A stretch of DNA of 64,000 nucleotides from CAZJJK01 sp964546285 (GTDB lineage: Bacteria > Spirochaetota > Spirochaetia > Treponematales > Breznakiellaceae): NCBI GenBank assembly GCA_964546285.1, contig CAZJJK010000004.1:1-64000 (forward strand), read 5' to 3'. Both the position numbers and the translations under genes were made by a program. The notes under the pieces are model-generated. The model made no database searches, had not been told where the DNA came from, and saw only the letters and a list, made by a program, of their open reading frames with translations. Shown here piece by piece: positions 34,938 to 43,778 of the stretch (position 1 is its first letter; every line of letters starts with the position of its first letter).

Positions 34938-37616
34938 TTATATATCAACCGATATATCGGTCACTGTATATTTTACCTTCTCGTCATTGATTGAGAAGTC
35001 AAAATGGTCTCCTTTACGCTTATTCAAAACAGCGCCTCCGAATGGGGATAAATAGGAGATTATATTATTATCTGGATCGGATTCCCAGGGACCCAATATA
35101 GTAAACACCTCTTCATCTCCCGTGCTTTCATTTTTCAAAAATACTTTCGTTCCAAATGCGACACGTGAATTATTGACTGTTGATGGATCAAATATCTGTG
35201 CTCTTTCTATTTCATCCTTCATGCGAGCTACTGTTGCGTTAAGGATTTCTTGTCTTTCTTTAGCGGCTTTGTATTCAGCGTTTTCGCGTAAATCTCCTAA
35301 AGCTAAAGCCGCGGCTATTTCTTTTGAATTAGCCGGGACCTCTTCTTCTATTATTTTTTGCAAATCTCTCTGCTTGTCTGTATATCTAGAGGCTGTTACA
35401 ATAAGTCCTCGGTTTACTATGGTCTTTTCGTCAGCGCCATAAAATTTAAATCCTGGATGTTTGTCAAGAATACTATTTCTTAATCGCAGTTTTATCGTTG
35501 GATCGAGATCCTTAACATCATCAACTAAGGTGTATATTCGTGTAATAGTATCAACATCTGATCGGTCAATAAAATCAGTAAGAACTTTTTCTTTAAATAG
35601 GATATTCTGGATTTGTTTATTTATCTTTCTGTTTTCGGTAGTTTCATGATGGTTCTCTATTTCTCTATAGCTTGTGTCAAGAACATGAATTAAAACAATA
35701 AGCTGCTTTTCAAAACTTAGGCCGGACTTTTCAAACCATTCTTCTTCTCGTAAATTTCTAAAAATCCATACAATCGCTTCTTTATATTCACGGAAATTTT
35801 CAAAACAATTAACGACCATTGACACAAGTTTTGATTCATATCCTCCTGCGTGCAATTCGTTAATTATTGATTGCGATAAAGCGTATGGAAATAAACGGAG
35901 ATAGAAATCAGCCCAGTTTGGAATAAATAATTTAATATGATTTAAGAAATCCTTACGTAGATCCGTGTCTTTCATGTTAAGGTAGATAGCTACTGGATCT
36001 TCAATAGCGTCAAATAGTTCCGCAAAGTTAAAACCAATCTCAACATTGAGATAGGGGAAACGGCCAACAAAATCCTTGACAAATAGATACGATGCGACAA
36101 TAGTCTCATTCGCGGATGAAAATGATTTCAAGTAGGCAGAGAAATAGTTAAACATTTCAACAAAAAATTCGGAATCTGGTTCAGCGGCTTTTACGAATGA
36201 ACGAAGGGTTTGGATACGATTAAAGAAACTCTTTTCAGCTTTGAATTCATTAAATAATTTTTCTTCTACGGAAATTGGACGATCACGAACAACAAATTGA
36301 TCAATATTAGTTGAATTTACACCAAAAGCTGGATCGTTCTTAAGTAGATCACGTGCCTTTGTACTCCAACTCGTCCATTCGCCAGCGGTAAGAATACTTG
36401 GTACTAGTTCAGCCTTAACCTTTTTTATATCACATGAATTGTCAAAGCTTCTTATTATCGTTTTCAATGTCCATAAATGATCAGTTTTAATCTTTTGATA
36501 TAACTTATCCTTTTTGGAAGTGGCTTTTAGAACCCAAATATGGTTTTTATGTAAGGTTTGGAGAGCGTTCACAGCCATTTTTAGTGACATTGAATGTTTT
36601 CTTTTTTTCGCGAAATCTATTGTTATTTCATCGCCAGAAACTGACGCGATACGGCCGACCCCCCAGGTTCTATGATATACAAAATTTCCAGCGTCAAAAG
36701 CTATGTGCTTTTCAAAATCGGCGATAGCCTCATGAACGTTACGCCAACTTTGGGTTAAGTTGGAAAGACGTATATAATCTTCAAGCTGACTGTGGCTAGA
36801 GAATTTTTCTCTGTAACATTCAACAATTTCCTTGCGAGCCCAAGAGTCTCGTTCGTCATATTGAAGGATCTGCTTTAAAATACTCAATGAAGTTTCTAAA
36901 TCATCGATTTTACGACATGAATGGTATAATTCTTGAAGAAGAATAGCGGCTTTATCCTCACTGATATTCTTTTCAACCTTTTTCTGAACATGAAGGAAAA
37001 AATCGATATCCTCTGGGCAAAGTGTGATCAATTTGGACCAAATCTCACGCACATTTGTGAATAATTTTTTGTTAACATAACGATGTAGGGCTTTCTTAAA
37101 ATAATCAGTGGAGTTTTCAATATCACCTTGTGTTTCATAATATTCAGCTAGGGCTTTAGTGATATCGGCTTCCTCGTAATCTACTTTTACAAGGCGTTCC
37201 CATATTGGATATATATTTTCATCATCATCAATATTTTTATAGTAATCAGCTAACATACGGAGGGCAAACTTAGATTCGCCAAAATCCAATATTCTTTCAC
37301 ACAAATATTGGACAATATTCCATTTATGATTATCAACAAATATAGTTATTAGGTTTACTAAGGCTGAATCGTCTATTACCTGATGAGATAAAGCAATCAT
37401 GCCGGATAAATAGAGCCCAATTATACTATTTTTTGTGTGGGCTAAATGCTCGTCGCATATTTTTTTCATATCATCAGCGATATGATTTTCGCGGGCTTGC
37501 TTCAGGATCGCATCCAGTTCCTTAAATTGGCCAATGGAATAGTTGCTGAGTGTAGCTCTCGTCCACTTTTCTTCGTTCAGCATGTCTTGCACGTTCTTCA
37601 TGAGCGTTTCTGGCAT
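34938..37616 (-). CDS. greA: Large GreA-fusion transcription elongation factor
   Basis: About 892 residues; the last 160 are a full GreA factor. The coiled-coil finger is around ALGDLRENAEYKAAKERQE with the acidic tip, and the globular end contains ILGPWESDPDNNIISYLSPF. GreA rescues backtracked RNA polymerase by stimulating transcript cleavage. The N-terminal 700 residues are helical, with TPR-like blocks in the first 300 (DITKALAEYYETQGDIENST) and a strand-rich insert near residues 315-360 (VYHRTWGVGRIASVSGDEIT). Ordinary GreA is about 160 residues. This extended form is known from treponemes. I chose ATG 37616 because GTGAGGAG lies about eight bases upstream; GTG 37622 is too close to it. 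Confidence 0.88.
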   Translation of the reverse strand: MPETLMKNVQDMLNEEKWTRATLSNYSIGQFKELDAILKQARENHIADDMKKICDEHLAHTKNSIIGLYLSGMIALSHQVIDDSALVNLITIFVDNHKWNIVQYLCERILDFGESKFALRMLADYYKNIDDDENIYPIWERLVKVDYEEADITKALAEYYETQGDIENSTDYFKKALHRYVNKKLFTNVREIWSKLITLCPEDIDFFLHVQKKVEKNISEDKAAILLQELYHSCRKIDDLETSLSILKQILQYDERDSWARKEIVECYREKFSSHSQLEDYIRLSNLTQSWRNVHEAIADFEKHIAFDAGNFVYHRTWGVGRIASVSGDEITIDFAKKRKHSMSLKMAVNALQTLHKNHIWVLKATSKKDKLYQKIKTDHLWTLKTIIRSFDNSCDIKKVKAELVPSILTAGEWTSWSTKARDLLKNDPAFGVNSTNIDQFVVRDRPISVEEKLFNEFKAEKSFFNRIQTLRSFVKAAEPDSEFFVEMFNYFSAYLKSFSSANETIVASYLFVKDFVGRFPYLNVEIGFNFAELFDAIEDPVAIYLNMKDTDLRKDFLNHIKLFIPNWADFYLRLFPYALSQSIINELHAGGYESKLVSMVVNCFENFREYKEAIVWIFRNLREEEWFEKSGLSFEKQLIVLIHVLDTSYREIENHHETTENRKINKQIQNILFKEKVLTDFIDRSDVDTITRIYTLVDDVKDLDPTIKLRLRNSILDKHPGFKFYGADEKTIVNRGLIVTASRYTDKQRDLQKIIEEEVPANSKEIAAALALGDLRENAEYKAAKERQEILNATVARMKDEIERAQIFDPSTVNNSRVAFGTKVFLKNESTGDEEVFTILGPWESDPDNNIISYLSPFGGAVLNKRKGDHFDFSINDEKVKYTVTDISVDI

Positions 37617-37682
37617 CGTCACAACTCCTCACCCGCTGGGTGTTACGCGGATAAACTCCGTTCTCTCTAAAAGAGAAACCCG

Positions 37683-38621
37683 TCAACCGACATAGCGCTT
37701 ATAAATCTCAGAATCCATAACCTTAATTTTCAATAAGGTTTCATCGATTTTTGATCGATCTTCTCCAGCGTTGATATAATGATCGATTAACCAAAAGTAG
37801 CGATTAATAAGCCTGGGTACAAGGCTGCCCGCTTCAGCTGGATGATCACGTATATCGTTTTCCAGAGAAAATATAGTCTGCTTGAGCTTACCAAGCTCAA
37901 TAGCCCTTAATTCACGTTTTACAGTAAGCACGCTGAATAATACACCATAAACGGGTATCCATTCCTCAAGCTCTGGTGTTTTATAGCCTAATTCCGCCAC
38001 TTTCTGATAAAGTAGCAGAATCAATTCAGATTCAAGCTTGGAGAAATCAATCTTCTGGGGGTTAATAAAAAAAGCTTCACGAAATAAAGCTTTAGCTGAT
38101 CTAGGATTATTTATTAAGGCATGAAGATCGGCCAATTCAGCCAAAACTTCAGCGTCATCTGATTTTTGTCTTACCGCTTCTTCAAGGTATTTCATGGCTT
38201 GATCGTAATCACCCAAACGCTTAAAACAATGGCCGATATAATAAAGCGTCTCATAATCAGGGCGTTCCGCCGTTTCGGCCATGAACGCCTTAAAATGTGA
38301 TAACGCAAAAGAAAAAGCGTATTGCCTAATGGCGTAAACGCAAGCTTCGTACCCTTTACCAATCCGCTCGAGAAAAACAATGAATGATTTCCAATTGCTA
38401 ATAGCGGTTTGACCGCGTTCGTAATTCCCTTTTAGAGCGATGATATTCTTATTCCTTTCTAACCACCAATTTACGCATTTCAGAGCAAAAACGACCTCTG
38501 GATTCTCAAAATCAAGCTGGAGAGCTTCCTCAAGAAACAATACAGCTGTCTCTGCGTCGGTAGACTTTAAACTTTCGTACGCTTTCTGCAGGAATTCCTG
38601 TACTGACGTCTGATTATCCAT
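37683..38621 (-). CDS. Cytoplasmic TPR protein
   Basis: At 312 residues without a signal peptide. Several TPR units are visible: AETAVLFLEEALQLDFENPE, ETLYYIGHCFKRLGDYDQAM, and VLAELADLHALINNPRSAK. These units usually hold protein partners. It lies first in a unit with the large GreA fusion (gap 66 bases with a small TCTCT/AGAGA hairpin) and the von Willebrand gene, so it may work with GreA. No enzymatic motif is seen. The start ATG 38621 has GGAAG close upstream, and a leader of about 60 bases follows the promoter. Confidence 0.8.
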   Translation of the reverse strand: MDNQTSVQEFLQKAYESLKSTDAETAVLFLEEALQLDFENPEVVFALKCVNWWLERNKNIIALKGNYERGQTAISNWKSFIVFLERIGKGYEACVYAIRQYAFSFALSHFKAFMAETAERPDYETLYYIGHCFKRLGDYDQAMKYLEEAVRQKSDDAEVLAELADLHALINNPRSAKALFREAFFINPQKIDFSKLESELILLLYQKVAELGYKTPELEEWIPVYGVLFSVLTVKRELRAIELGKLKQTIFSLENDIRDHPAEAGSLVPRLINRYFWLIDHYINAGEDRSKIDETLLKIKVMDSEIYKRYVG

Positions 38622-38692
38622 GTTCTTCCGGATTCCGGCTAAGGCGCTTGATCAACTATGCGGATATCTGATAATAATTCCGCCCAAAATTC

Positions 38693-38720
38693 ATTATAAC
38701 GTTTTCGCCAGCTTAGTCAA
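38693..38720 (-). promoter_or_regulatory. Promoter of the TPR-greA-vWA unit
   Basis: On the minus strand TTGACT (38715-38720) and a perfect TATAAT (38693-38698) lie 16 bases apart. The predicted start is about 65 bases before the TPR ATG. It is divergent from the rpe promoter, with the two -35 boxes ten bases apart. Confidence 0.6.
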
Positions 38721-38730
38721 TTACAGCTTC

Positions 38731-38759
38731 TTTACAAAAAGCTGGACGGCTATTATTAT
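38731..38759 (+). promoter_or_regulatory. Promoter of rpe
   Basis: TTTACA (38731-38736) and TATTAT (38754-38759) are 17 bases apart. Only six bases separate the -10 box from the rpe ATG, so the message is predicted to be leaderless. No Shine-Dalgarno sequence is present. Confidence 0.55.
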
Positions 38760-38765
38760 CCGTTC

Positions 38766-39416
38766 ATGCCGAATAGAATTATCGCGCCTTCATTGCTTTC
38801 GGCCGATTTCGCTAGATTAGAGTCAGCGGTATCCACCATTTCTTCGGCTGGAGCGCCATGGGTGCATTTCGACATAATGGATGGGTCCTTTGTTCCTAAT
38901 TTAACCTTTGGCACGAAGGTTGTACGCGATTTGAGGCCTCTCTGTTCTTCTGTTTTTGATGTTCATCTAATGGTTGAACATCCTGAGCGTTATGTTGAGG
39001 GTTTCGCGGAAGCTGGCGCTGATTTTATTACCTTTCATAGCGAGGCTTGTATTCACGCACATCGTTTAGTTGCGGAAATACGAAAGCTTGGTAAGAAGCC
39101 AGGAATATCTATTGTACCTGCAACCCCAATTAGCGTATTAGAAGAATTATTACCTTATATAGATTTGGTTCTGGTGATGACGGTAGACCCAGGGTTTGGC
39201 GGACAAACAATGATCACTTCCTGTCTAAAAAAAATAGCGGGATTGAAACAGGCAAGAAGCGATGGAGGATACCATTTCCTAATATCCGCTGATGGCGGTC
39301 TTAATAAAGAAACCGCTAAGGCGGCTTGGAACGCGGGCGTTGATGTTTTAGTTACTGGATCGGCTTTTTTCAACGCTCCAGATAAATCGGCTTTTATTAA
39401 AGCTTTGTTGCGTTAA
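38766..39416 (+). CDS. rpe: Ribulose-phosphate 3-epimerase
   Basis: Interconverts ribulose 5-phosphate and xylulose 5-phosphate in the pentose phosphate pathway. At 216 residues it has APSLLSADFARLE, WVHFDIMDGSFVPNLTFG with the metal histidine and aspartate, FDVHLMVEHPERY, and the second acid and phosphate loop VLVMTVDPGFGGQ and ISADGGLNKET. These are all standard. It stands next to no other pentose phosphate gene here. Confidence 0.95.
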   Translation: MPNRIIAPSLLSADFARLESAVSTISSAGAPWVHFDIMDGSFVPNLTFGTKVVRDLRPLCSSVFDVHLMVEHPERYVEGFAEAGADFITFHSEACIHAHRLVAEIRKLGKKPGISIVPATPISVLEELLPYIDLVLVMTVDPGFGGQTMITSCLKKIAGLKQARSDGGYHFLISADGGLNKETAKAAWNAGVDVLVTGSAFFNAPDKSAFIKALLR

Positions 39417-39456
39417 CCGTAGCTCTGGTTTGAGTTGCGTCGGCAAATAGCCGATA

Positions 39457-39479
39457 ATCGATGCAGAGGTTTCATCGAT
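39457..39479 (+). promoter_or_regulatory. Hairpin that could hide the start of the 39478 gene
   Basis: A perfect seven-pair stem (39457-39463 with 39473-39479) has a nine-base loop holding AGAGG, the ribosome site. The first two bases of the ATG at 39478 are in the stem. A second small hairpin (TCGGC/GCCGA, 39440-39454) lies just upstream. Together they could reduce or regulate translation. Function is inferred only from folding potential. Confidence 0.4.
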
Positions 39480-40530
39480 GTCTAGACGTAGCCTATTGAT
39501 AGTGTTTTTTATTTCTTTCGTGGCGGTTTTAAATGCCGAGACGGTTTTTTCAACTGAGGCGCTAAAACGCGGCATCGATCTTTATGGAGAAGGTGATTGG
39601 CGAAATTCAATCCTTGAATTTCGCAAAATAGCTACCTTGTCATTGGATCCAAAAGAGCTGATTGAGGCAGCGTATTGGATCGCGATGTCTGAAATGAATA
39701 TTGGGGAATACGAGGCCGCGCTTCAGGATATAGAAAGAGTCTTGGCGCAGGAAAACACCGATAAATGGCGATATTTTGACGCTATGTATCAAAAAGGTAG
39801 AATATTATTCTATTTGGGGCGTCAAGACGAAGCTATTATTATTTTATACACGTATTTAGAAAAAGCGCCCGATAACAATTCTATTTCAGCGGCTTATTAT
39901 TGGATAGGAGAATCTTTATATTCATTAGGACGCACTGAAGAAGCGAGATCGATTTTTTCTAAAATAATAGATAAATTTCCAGATAGCGCAAAATATGAAG
40001 CCGCGTCTTACAGGATAGCTTTGATAGACCAAAAGAGCGTGGAAACCGAGTTATTGAAGTTGCTTAAGTGGAGTCATGAAGAATCACTAAAAACAGTGGA
40101 GGAATATCAAAAACGAGAACGCTCTTATGAACAGGCTATAATAGCTTACCAAAAACGAATAACAGAAATGATGAAGGATACGCGTTTGGCTGATTTGGAA
40201 ACGGCAAATGCCGAGCTAGAAGCGATAAATCTGGATTTAGAAGCGAAATATATAGCAGAACAGGTGAAAGTAGGAAAACTGGAGGAGTTAATTAGGATTG
40301 CTGAGGCTGAAGCAGCTTTAACTATGAAGAAAATGTCGGAATTGGAAAAAGAACTATCAAGTGCCAAAGCTGACGCGGCGGCAGCACAAGAAGCTATGAA
40401 TCGCGCTCCAAGTACAAACGTTGAACGTGTTGATCGCTTACTAGAGTTAAAGGCTCAAGCGCTTGATATTAAAGAGACGATCGTTAACCGCTTGTTACAG
40501 GATGTCGGGAACGTGGAGGCTGTTGAATGA
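39478..40530 (+). CDS. Exported TPR and coiled-coil protein (YbgF/CpoB-like layout)
   Basis: At 350 residues with a signal peptide (SLLIVFFISFVAVLNAET). Four or more TPRs follow (GIDLYGEGDWRNSILEFRKI, MYQKGRILFYLGRQDEAIII, AYYWIGESLYSLGRTEEARS). A long coiled coil spans about residues 190-310 (ETANAELEAINLDLEAKYIA). TPRs and coiled coil together recall periplasmic helper proteins of cell division and envelope, but in the reverse order from CpoB. The stop overlaps the next gene (ATGA), so they are a coupled pair. The function is unknown. Confidence 0.75.
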   Translation: MSRRSLLIVFFISFVAVLNAETVFSTEALKRGIDLYGEGDWRNSILEFRKIATLSLDPKELIEAAYWIAMSEMNIGEYEAALQDIERVLAQENTDKWRYFDAMYQKGRILFYLGRQDEAIIILYTYLEKAPDNNSISAAYYWIGESLYSLGRTEEARSIFSKIIDKFPDSAKYEAASYRIALIDQKSVETELLKLLKWSHEESLKTVEEYQKRERSYEQAIIAYQKRITEMMKDTRLADLETANAELEAINLDLEAKYIAEQVKVGKLEELIRIAEAEAALTMKKMSELEKELSSAKADAAAAQEAMNRAPSTNVERVDRLLELKAQALDIKETIVNRLLQDVGNVEAVE

Positions 40531-41555
40531 AACGTCGTCTTTTATTAGTTTTATTCTTTCTATACACAATATTTGGCGCCTTAACGCTTGAGGTAACTGA
40601 AGGGCGAATTAAACTAGTCGTTCATGAAGCCAGCGGTCGTTTCTCTCTTTATTATTTATCGAACCTAACTAATAACACATATCAAGCTCTATTTGTAAAT
40701 CAAGATCCCAGGACTAGCTTTTTTTCAGTTTTAATTGATGATCGCGCACATAAAATGGGTGAATCAACGTCTTTTCGTTCACGTGTAGAAAGAGACGGCT
40801 CAGCTGTGGTTTTAGTATTTGAATCGCCGAATATCCAAGTACGTCAGAGCTTTTCATTCATTAAAACAAAGGGTGTTAGTCTGGCTGATGGCGTTCTTAT
40901 TTCTTTTCAAATTATCAATAGGGGTGATAAAGATACGTCTATCGCCGCGCGCTTTTTGTTAGATACGAATCTTGGAGAAAGGAATTCGTCCCCGTTTGGA
41001 ACAAACCTACAATCAATCGGAGAAGAAACGCTAATAACACCAAAGAACTCATCGGGTGATTTATGGTGGTTTAGCGGCGATGAAAAACTTGGCTTAATGG
41101 GTAGCATAGTAGGTCCTGAGTTAACAACACCAGCTTCAGTACATTTTGCCAATTGGAAGCGCTTAAATGACGCGACCTGGTCTGTTAACTATAGCGCCAA
41201 TCGTAATTTCAATATGTTGCCCTATTCTATAGGTGATTCAGCTGTATGCTATTATTACGATACTGAAGTTTTAGCTAGGGGCGCGGAGCGATCTATTTCT
41301 TTAGCTTTATCGTATTATAACCCATTAGGGTTTGATACGGCTAAAACTGATACTAATGATCTATCCATCTTGTTAAGGACAAGCTCTGAAGCCGCTGATG
41401 ACCCTGAATTGGCATTGCGTACTGATCTAATCACGATACGTGATTATCTCTTACGTATTGATGATGCTATAAAATCAGGTGGTGATATTTCCGATGAAGA
41501 ACTCAAAACCTTTGAAGCGATAATTGATCGATTAAAGCAACGAAATGAGCCATAA
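40527..41555 (+). CDS. Exported beta-rich protein of unknown function
   Basis: At 342 residues with signal peptide LLLVLFFLYTIFGALT. The rest is rich in short strands (RIKLVVHEASGRFSLYYL, VVLVFESPNIQVRQSFSF, LADGVLISFQIINRG). A short helical tail ends the protein. I do not recognise the family; it looks like a treponeme-specific conserved protein. Coupling to the preceding exported TPR protein by ATGA, and a further TPR gene after it, suggest a small envelope complex. Confidence 0.75.
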   Translation: MKRRLLLVLFFLYTIFGALTLEVTEGRIKLVVHEASGRFSLYYLSNLTNNTYQALFVNQDPRTSFFSVLIDDRAHKMGESTSFRSRVERDGSAVVLVFESPNIQVRQSFSFIKTKGVSLADGVLISFQIINRGDKDTSIAARFLLDTNLGERNSSPFGTNLQSIGEETLITPKNSSGDLWWFSGDEKLGLMGSIVGPELTTPASVHFANWKRLNDATWSVNYSANRNFNMLPYSIGDSAVCYYYDTEVLARGAERSISLALSYYNPLGFDTAKTDTNDLSILLRTSSEAADDPELALRTDLITIRDYLLRIDDAIKSGGDISDEELKTFEAIIDRLKQRNEP

Positions 41556-41567
41556 GCCGCATATTCT

Positions 41568-42374
41568 ATGAAAGAGGATTTATTAAATAAAGCCTCGGCA
41601 CAGATCGGGCGTAAACGTTATGGAGACGCGATTCGTTTATTAGAGCCCGAGGTAGTACGTTATCACGACTCTTTTCATTACTACTATATTTTGGCCTATG
41701 CTTGCTTATTATCTGGAGATTCTGGCGGTGCTCATACTTATTTTGGCCGCGCGGCGGAAATACGACCAAATGATAAAAATGCTATGGTGGCATTAGCCTT
41801 ACTTTCATTNNNNNNNNNNNNNNNNNNNNNNNNNNNNNNNNNNNNNNNNNNNNNNNNNNNNNNNNNNNNNNNNNNNNNNNNNNNNNNNNNNNNNNNNNNN
41901 NNNNNNNNNGATCTATACCATCAAGCTCAACGGCTATTCCTTGATTATCGTGATGAAGCTGCCCGCGTTATTTTAAATATGATAAAAGCGTCTAACGCTT
42001 CTTCCGCTATAAAAAATAAAGCTGATTTATTATTAAGCTACGCGACAATTCCAACTTTTACAACGCTTAAGGATAGATTTAAATATTCAGAGGTTATGAA
42101 ACAACCTGAGATATTTAATTCTTGTCATGTGATATGGAGTGGTAGAGTAGCAAATATAGAAAATGGTGATACTTTCACAAAATTTGAACTGCTTATTGGT
42201 TATAATGAAAATCAATTACTTGAAGGTATTGTACCGGTTTGGTTTCCTTTCGCGCTTAATATCGATATTGATAGACCGGTTGAGATCCTTGGGGCCGTGG
42301 TCGCGGAGGGCAATAATGACATTTCTCTGTCTGGCCTTGCGATTCATCAACCCATTGAGCGGATTTCAAAGTAG
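41568..42374 (+). CDS. TPR protein with assembly gap
   Basis: Opens ATG 41568 with ASAQIGRKRYGDAIRLLEPE and YYYILAYACLLSGDSGGAHT, which are TPR units. There is no signal peptide. The 100-N gap (41810-41909) removes the middle, so the true length is unknown. The frame after the gap reads LYHQAQRLFLDYRDEAARVI, then a strand-rich end (KFELLIGYNENQLLEGIVPV, PFALNIDIDRPVEILGAVV). Both halves fit one protein, and the 100-N spacing preserves the frame by chance or design. It is the third gene of the 39478-42374 group. Function unknown. Confidence 0.68.
   Translation: MKEDLLNKASAQIGRKRYGDAIRLLEPEVVRYHDSFHYYYILAYACLLSGDSGGAHTYFGRAAEIRPNDKNAMVALALLSXXXXXXXXXXXXXXXXXXXXXXXXXXXXXXXXXXDLYHQAQRLFLDYRDEAARVILNMIKASNASSAIKNKADLLLSYATIPTFTTLKDRFKYSEVMKQPEIFNSCHVIWSGRVANIENGDTFTKFELLIGYNENQLLEGIVPVWFPFALNIDIDRPVEILGAVVAEGNNDISLSGLAIHQPIERISK
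41810..41909. other. Assembly gap (100 N) inside TPR gene
   Basis: Exactly 100 N. The flanks are ordinary coding sequence with no obvious DNA repeat, although TPR units can cause such breaks. Confidence 0.95.
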
Positions 42375-42560
42375 CGATATTCCTTTCCTCGTTGTTTAAA
42401 ACAGAGAAACTTCTCAATAGTAGTAAAGCCAAACGCTTAAGGCGAGTACTGATAAGCCTGATTTAGTAATATTTTAAGATGCAAAATCTAGAGAGCTTGA
42501 AAATTAAAAATGCATATTTAAGCGGATCTGTGTTTTGGGAAGCTATTTAGCAGACACATA

Positions 42561-43667
42561 TCACAAAAAACGACCATTTTTAAGATATCTTTCAGCGTCA
42601 AAGGGCGTGAACATATCGGATAAAGATCCATTTACCGCTATCGTTCCAATAATAGAAGCTGATAATTCAGCCGAGGGAACAACTTCCAAACCATGAATTT
42701 GTTGAGGCAGGCAGGATGGACAAAACACCGTATCTGTAACGACTATCTTATTAAGTAAACCCTCGCTTGTTAAAGTAATTAAGCGTTCCGCGGCTTGCCC
42801 GGAAAAAACGGCATGTACGGCCGCAATATTGATCTCTGCCGGATTCTGTAGTGCTAAAGCCCTTATTAAGCCTTCTACGGAAGCGGCTGTATCTATCATG
42901 TCATCAACAATCCAGAGGGTTTTACCTTCAAGCGGTGTGGCGGATAGAATATTGATGGATTCAATCGCGTTCCTTCTCGAGTAATCACGCTGTTTATGGG
43001 CTATCACCAAATGAGAACCAAACGCGTTCGCGAAACGCCTGGCTAATTTTTCTCCACCGGCATCAACGGAGCAAAAAGCCCAATTTGGACGAACTTGATT
43101 CACTAAATAATCCAAATCAGATATATAAACATCGCACAGTCTTCTTTTTAACAAGACTAAACCTGGAACATCATCAATAGCGCAAAGAGTTGGATCAAGA
43201 ATTGTTTTTGATTTATCGGAATGAAGCTGGTAAGTAATGATTTGATCGGCGCCAAGCGCTACCATAGTTTTAAAATGGACCCATAAACCAACAGAATTAC
43301 GCCTCGTTGTTCTATCTGAACGTGAACAGGAAACAAAGGGTTCAAATACAGTGATTCTCTCAGCTTGCGAACGTTTTAAGGCGTCTATCGCATGATAAAG
43401 TTCGATTTTTGATTCTTCTGATGATATATTGGCATCATTACGCGCGGAACTTGTAAAGAGGTATACATCATTTCCACGTATGGATGAATTTACGGATACC
43501 TCAAGTTCTCCATCAGCGAATTTTTCCGCGTTGAGAGCCTCGGTTTTATCAATGACTTCAGAACGAGGCATAAAACTTGGATAACGCTTGATAGAAGCCG
43601 CGACTTTAGCGCCATAGCTTTTCATTGATCGCGTCGCGCAGATGACGAAATCATTTCTCATGACCAT
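42561..43667 (-). CDS. prs: Divergent ribose-phosphate pyrophosphokinase (PRPP synthetase)
   Basis: Makes PRPP from ribose 5-phosphate and ATP for purine, pyrimidine, NAD and amino-acid synthesis. The PRPP loop KTLWIVDDMIDTAASVEGLI, the KFADGELEVSVNSSIRGNDV block and FEPFVSCSRSDRTTR are clear. At 368 residues it is about 50 longer than the bacterial norm. The normally strict DLHxxQIxGFF element is replaced by YQLHSDKSKTILDP, and flexible-loop residues are in HKQRDYSRRNAIESINI. This may be a divergent spirochaete type with its own regulation. Two start ATGs (43667 and 43661) are possible. It is divergent from recA. Confidence 0.85.
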   Translation of the reverse strand: MVMRNDFVICATRSMKSYGAKVAASIKRYPSFMPRSEVIDKTEALNAEKFADGELEVSVNSSIRGNDVYLFTSSARNDANISSEESKIELYHAIDALKRSQAERITVFEPFVSCSRSDRTTRRNSVGLWVHFKTMVALGADQIITYQLHSDKSKTILDPTLCAIDDVPGLVLLKRRLCDVYISDLDYLVNQVRPNWAFCSVDAGGEKLARRFANAFGSHLVIAHKQRDYSRRNAIESINILSATPLEGKTLWIVDDMIDTAASVEGLIRALALQNPAEINIAAVHAVFSGQAAERLITLTSEGLLNKIVVTDTVFCPSCLPQQIHGLEVVPSAELSASIIGTIAVNGSLSDMFTPFDAERYLKNGRFL

Positions 43668-43687
43668 ACTCTACCGTACTATGGCGG

Positions 43688-43716
43688 TTGTCGTCGAGCG
43701 ATTATTAGTGTTTTAT
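43688..43716 (+). promoter_or_regulatory. Possible promoter of recA
   Basis: TTGTCG (43688-43693) and TTTTAT (43711-43716) are 17 bases apart, and the predicted start near 43723 gives a leader of about 55 bases with a GGGAGGA ribosome site. I saw no convincing LexA-type palindrome over it. Confidence 0.35.
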
Positions 43717-43778
43717 ATAAGAGAAAAATTTCAAGCGAGAAACGGAAAACGCCCTTACTAGAAACCAGGGAGGATGAT

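Noticed and set aside
42375..42560. Possible terminator or small RNA between the convergent TPR and prs genes
   Set aside because: Only a short GAGAA/TTCTC hairpin without a T run was found; nothing supports a gene or RNA.
43670..43778. LexA/SOS box ahead of recA
   Set aside because: No convincing inverted repeat of a known SOS-box type is visible near the promoter.
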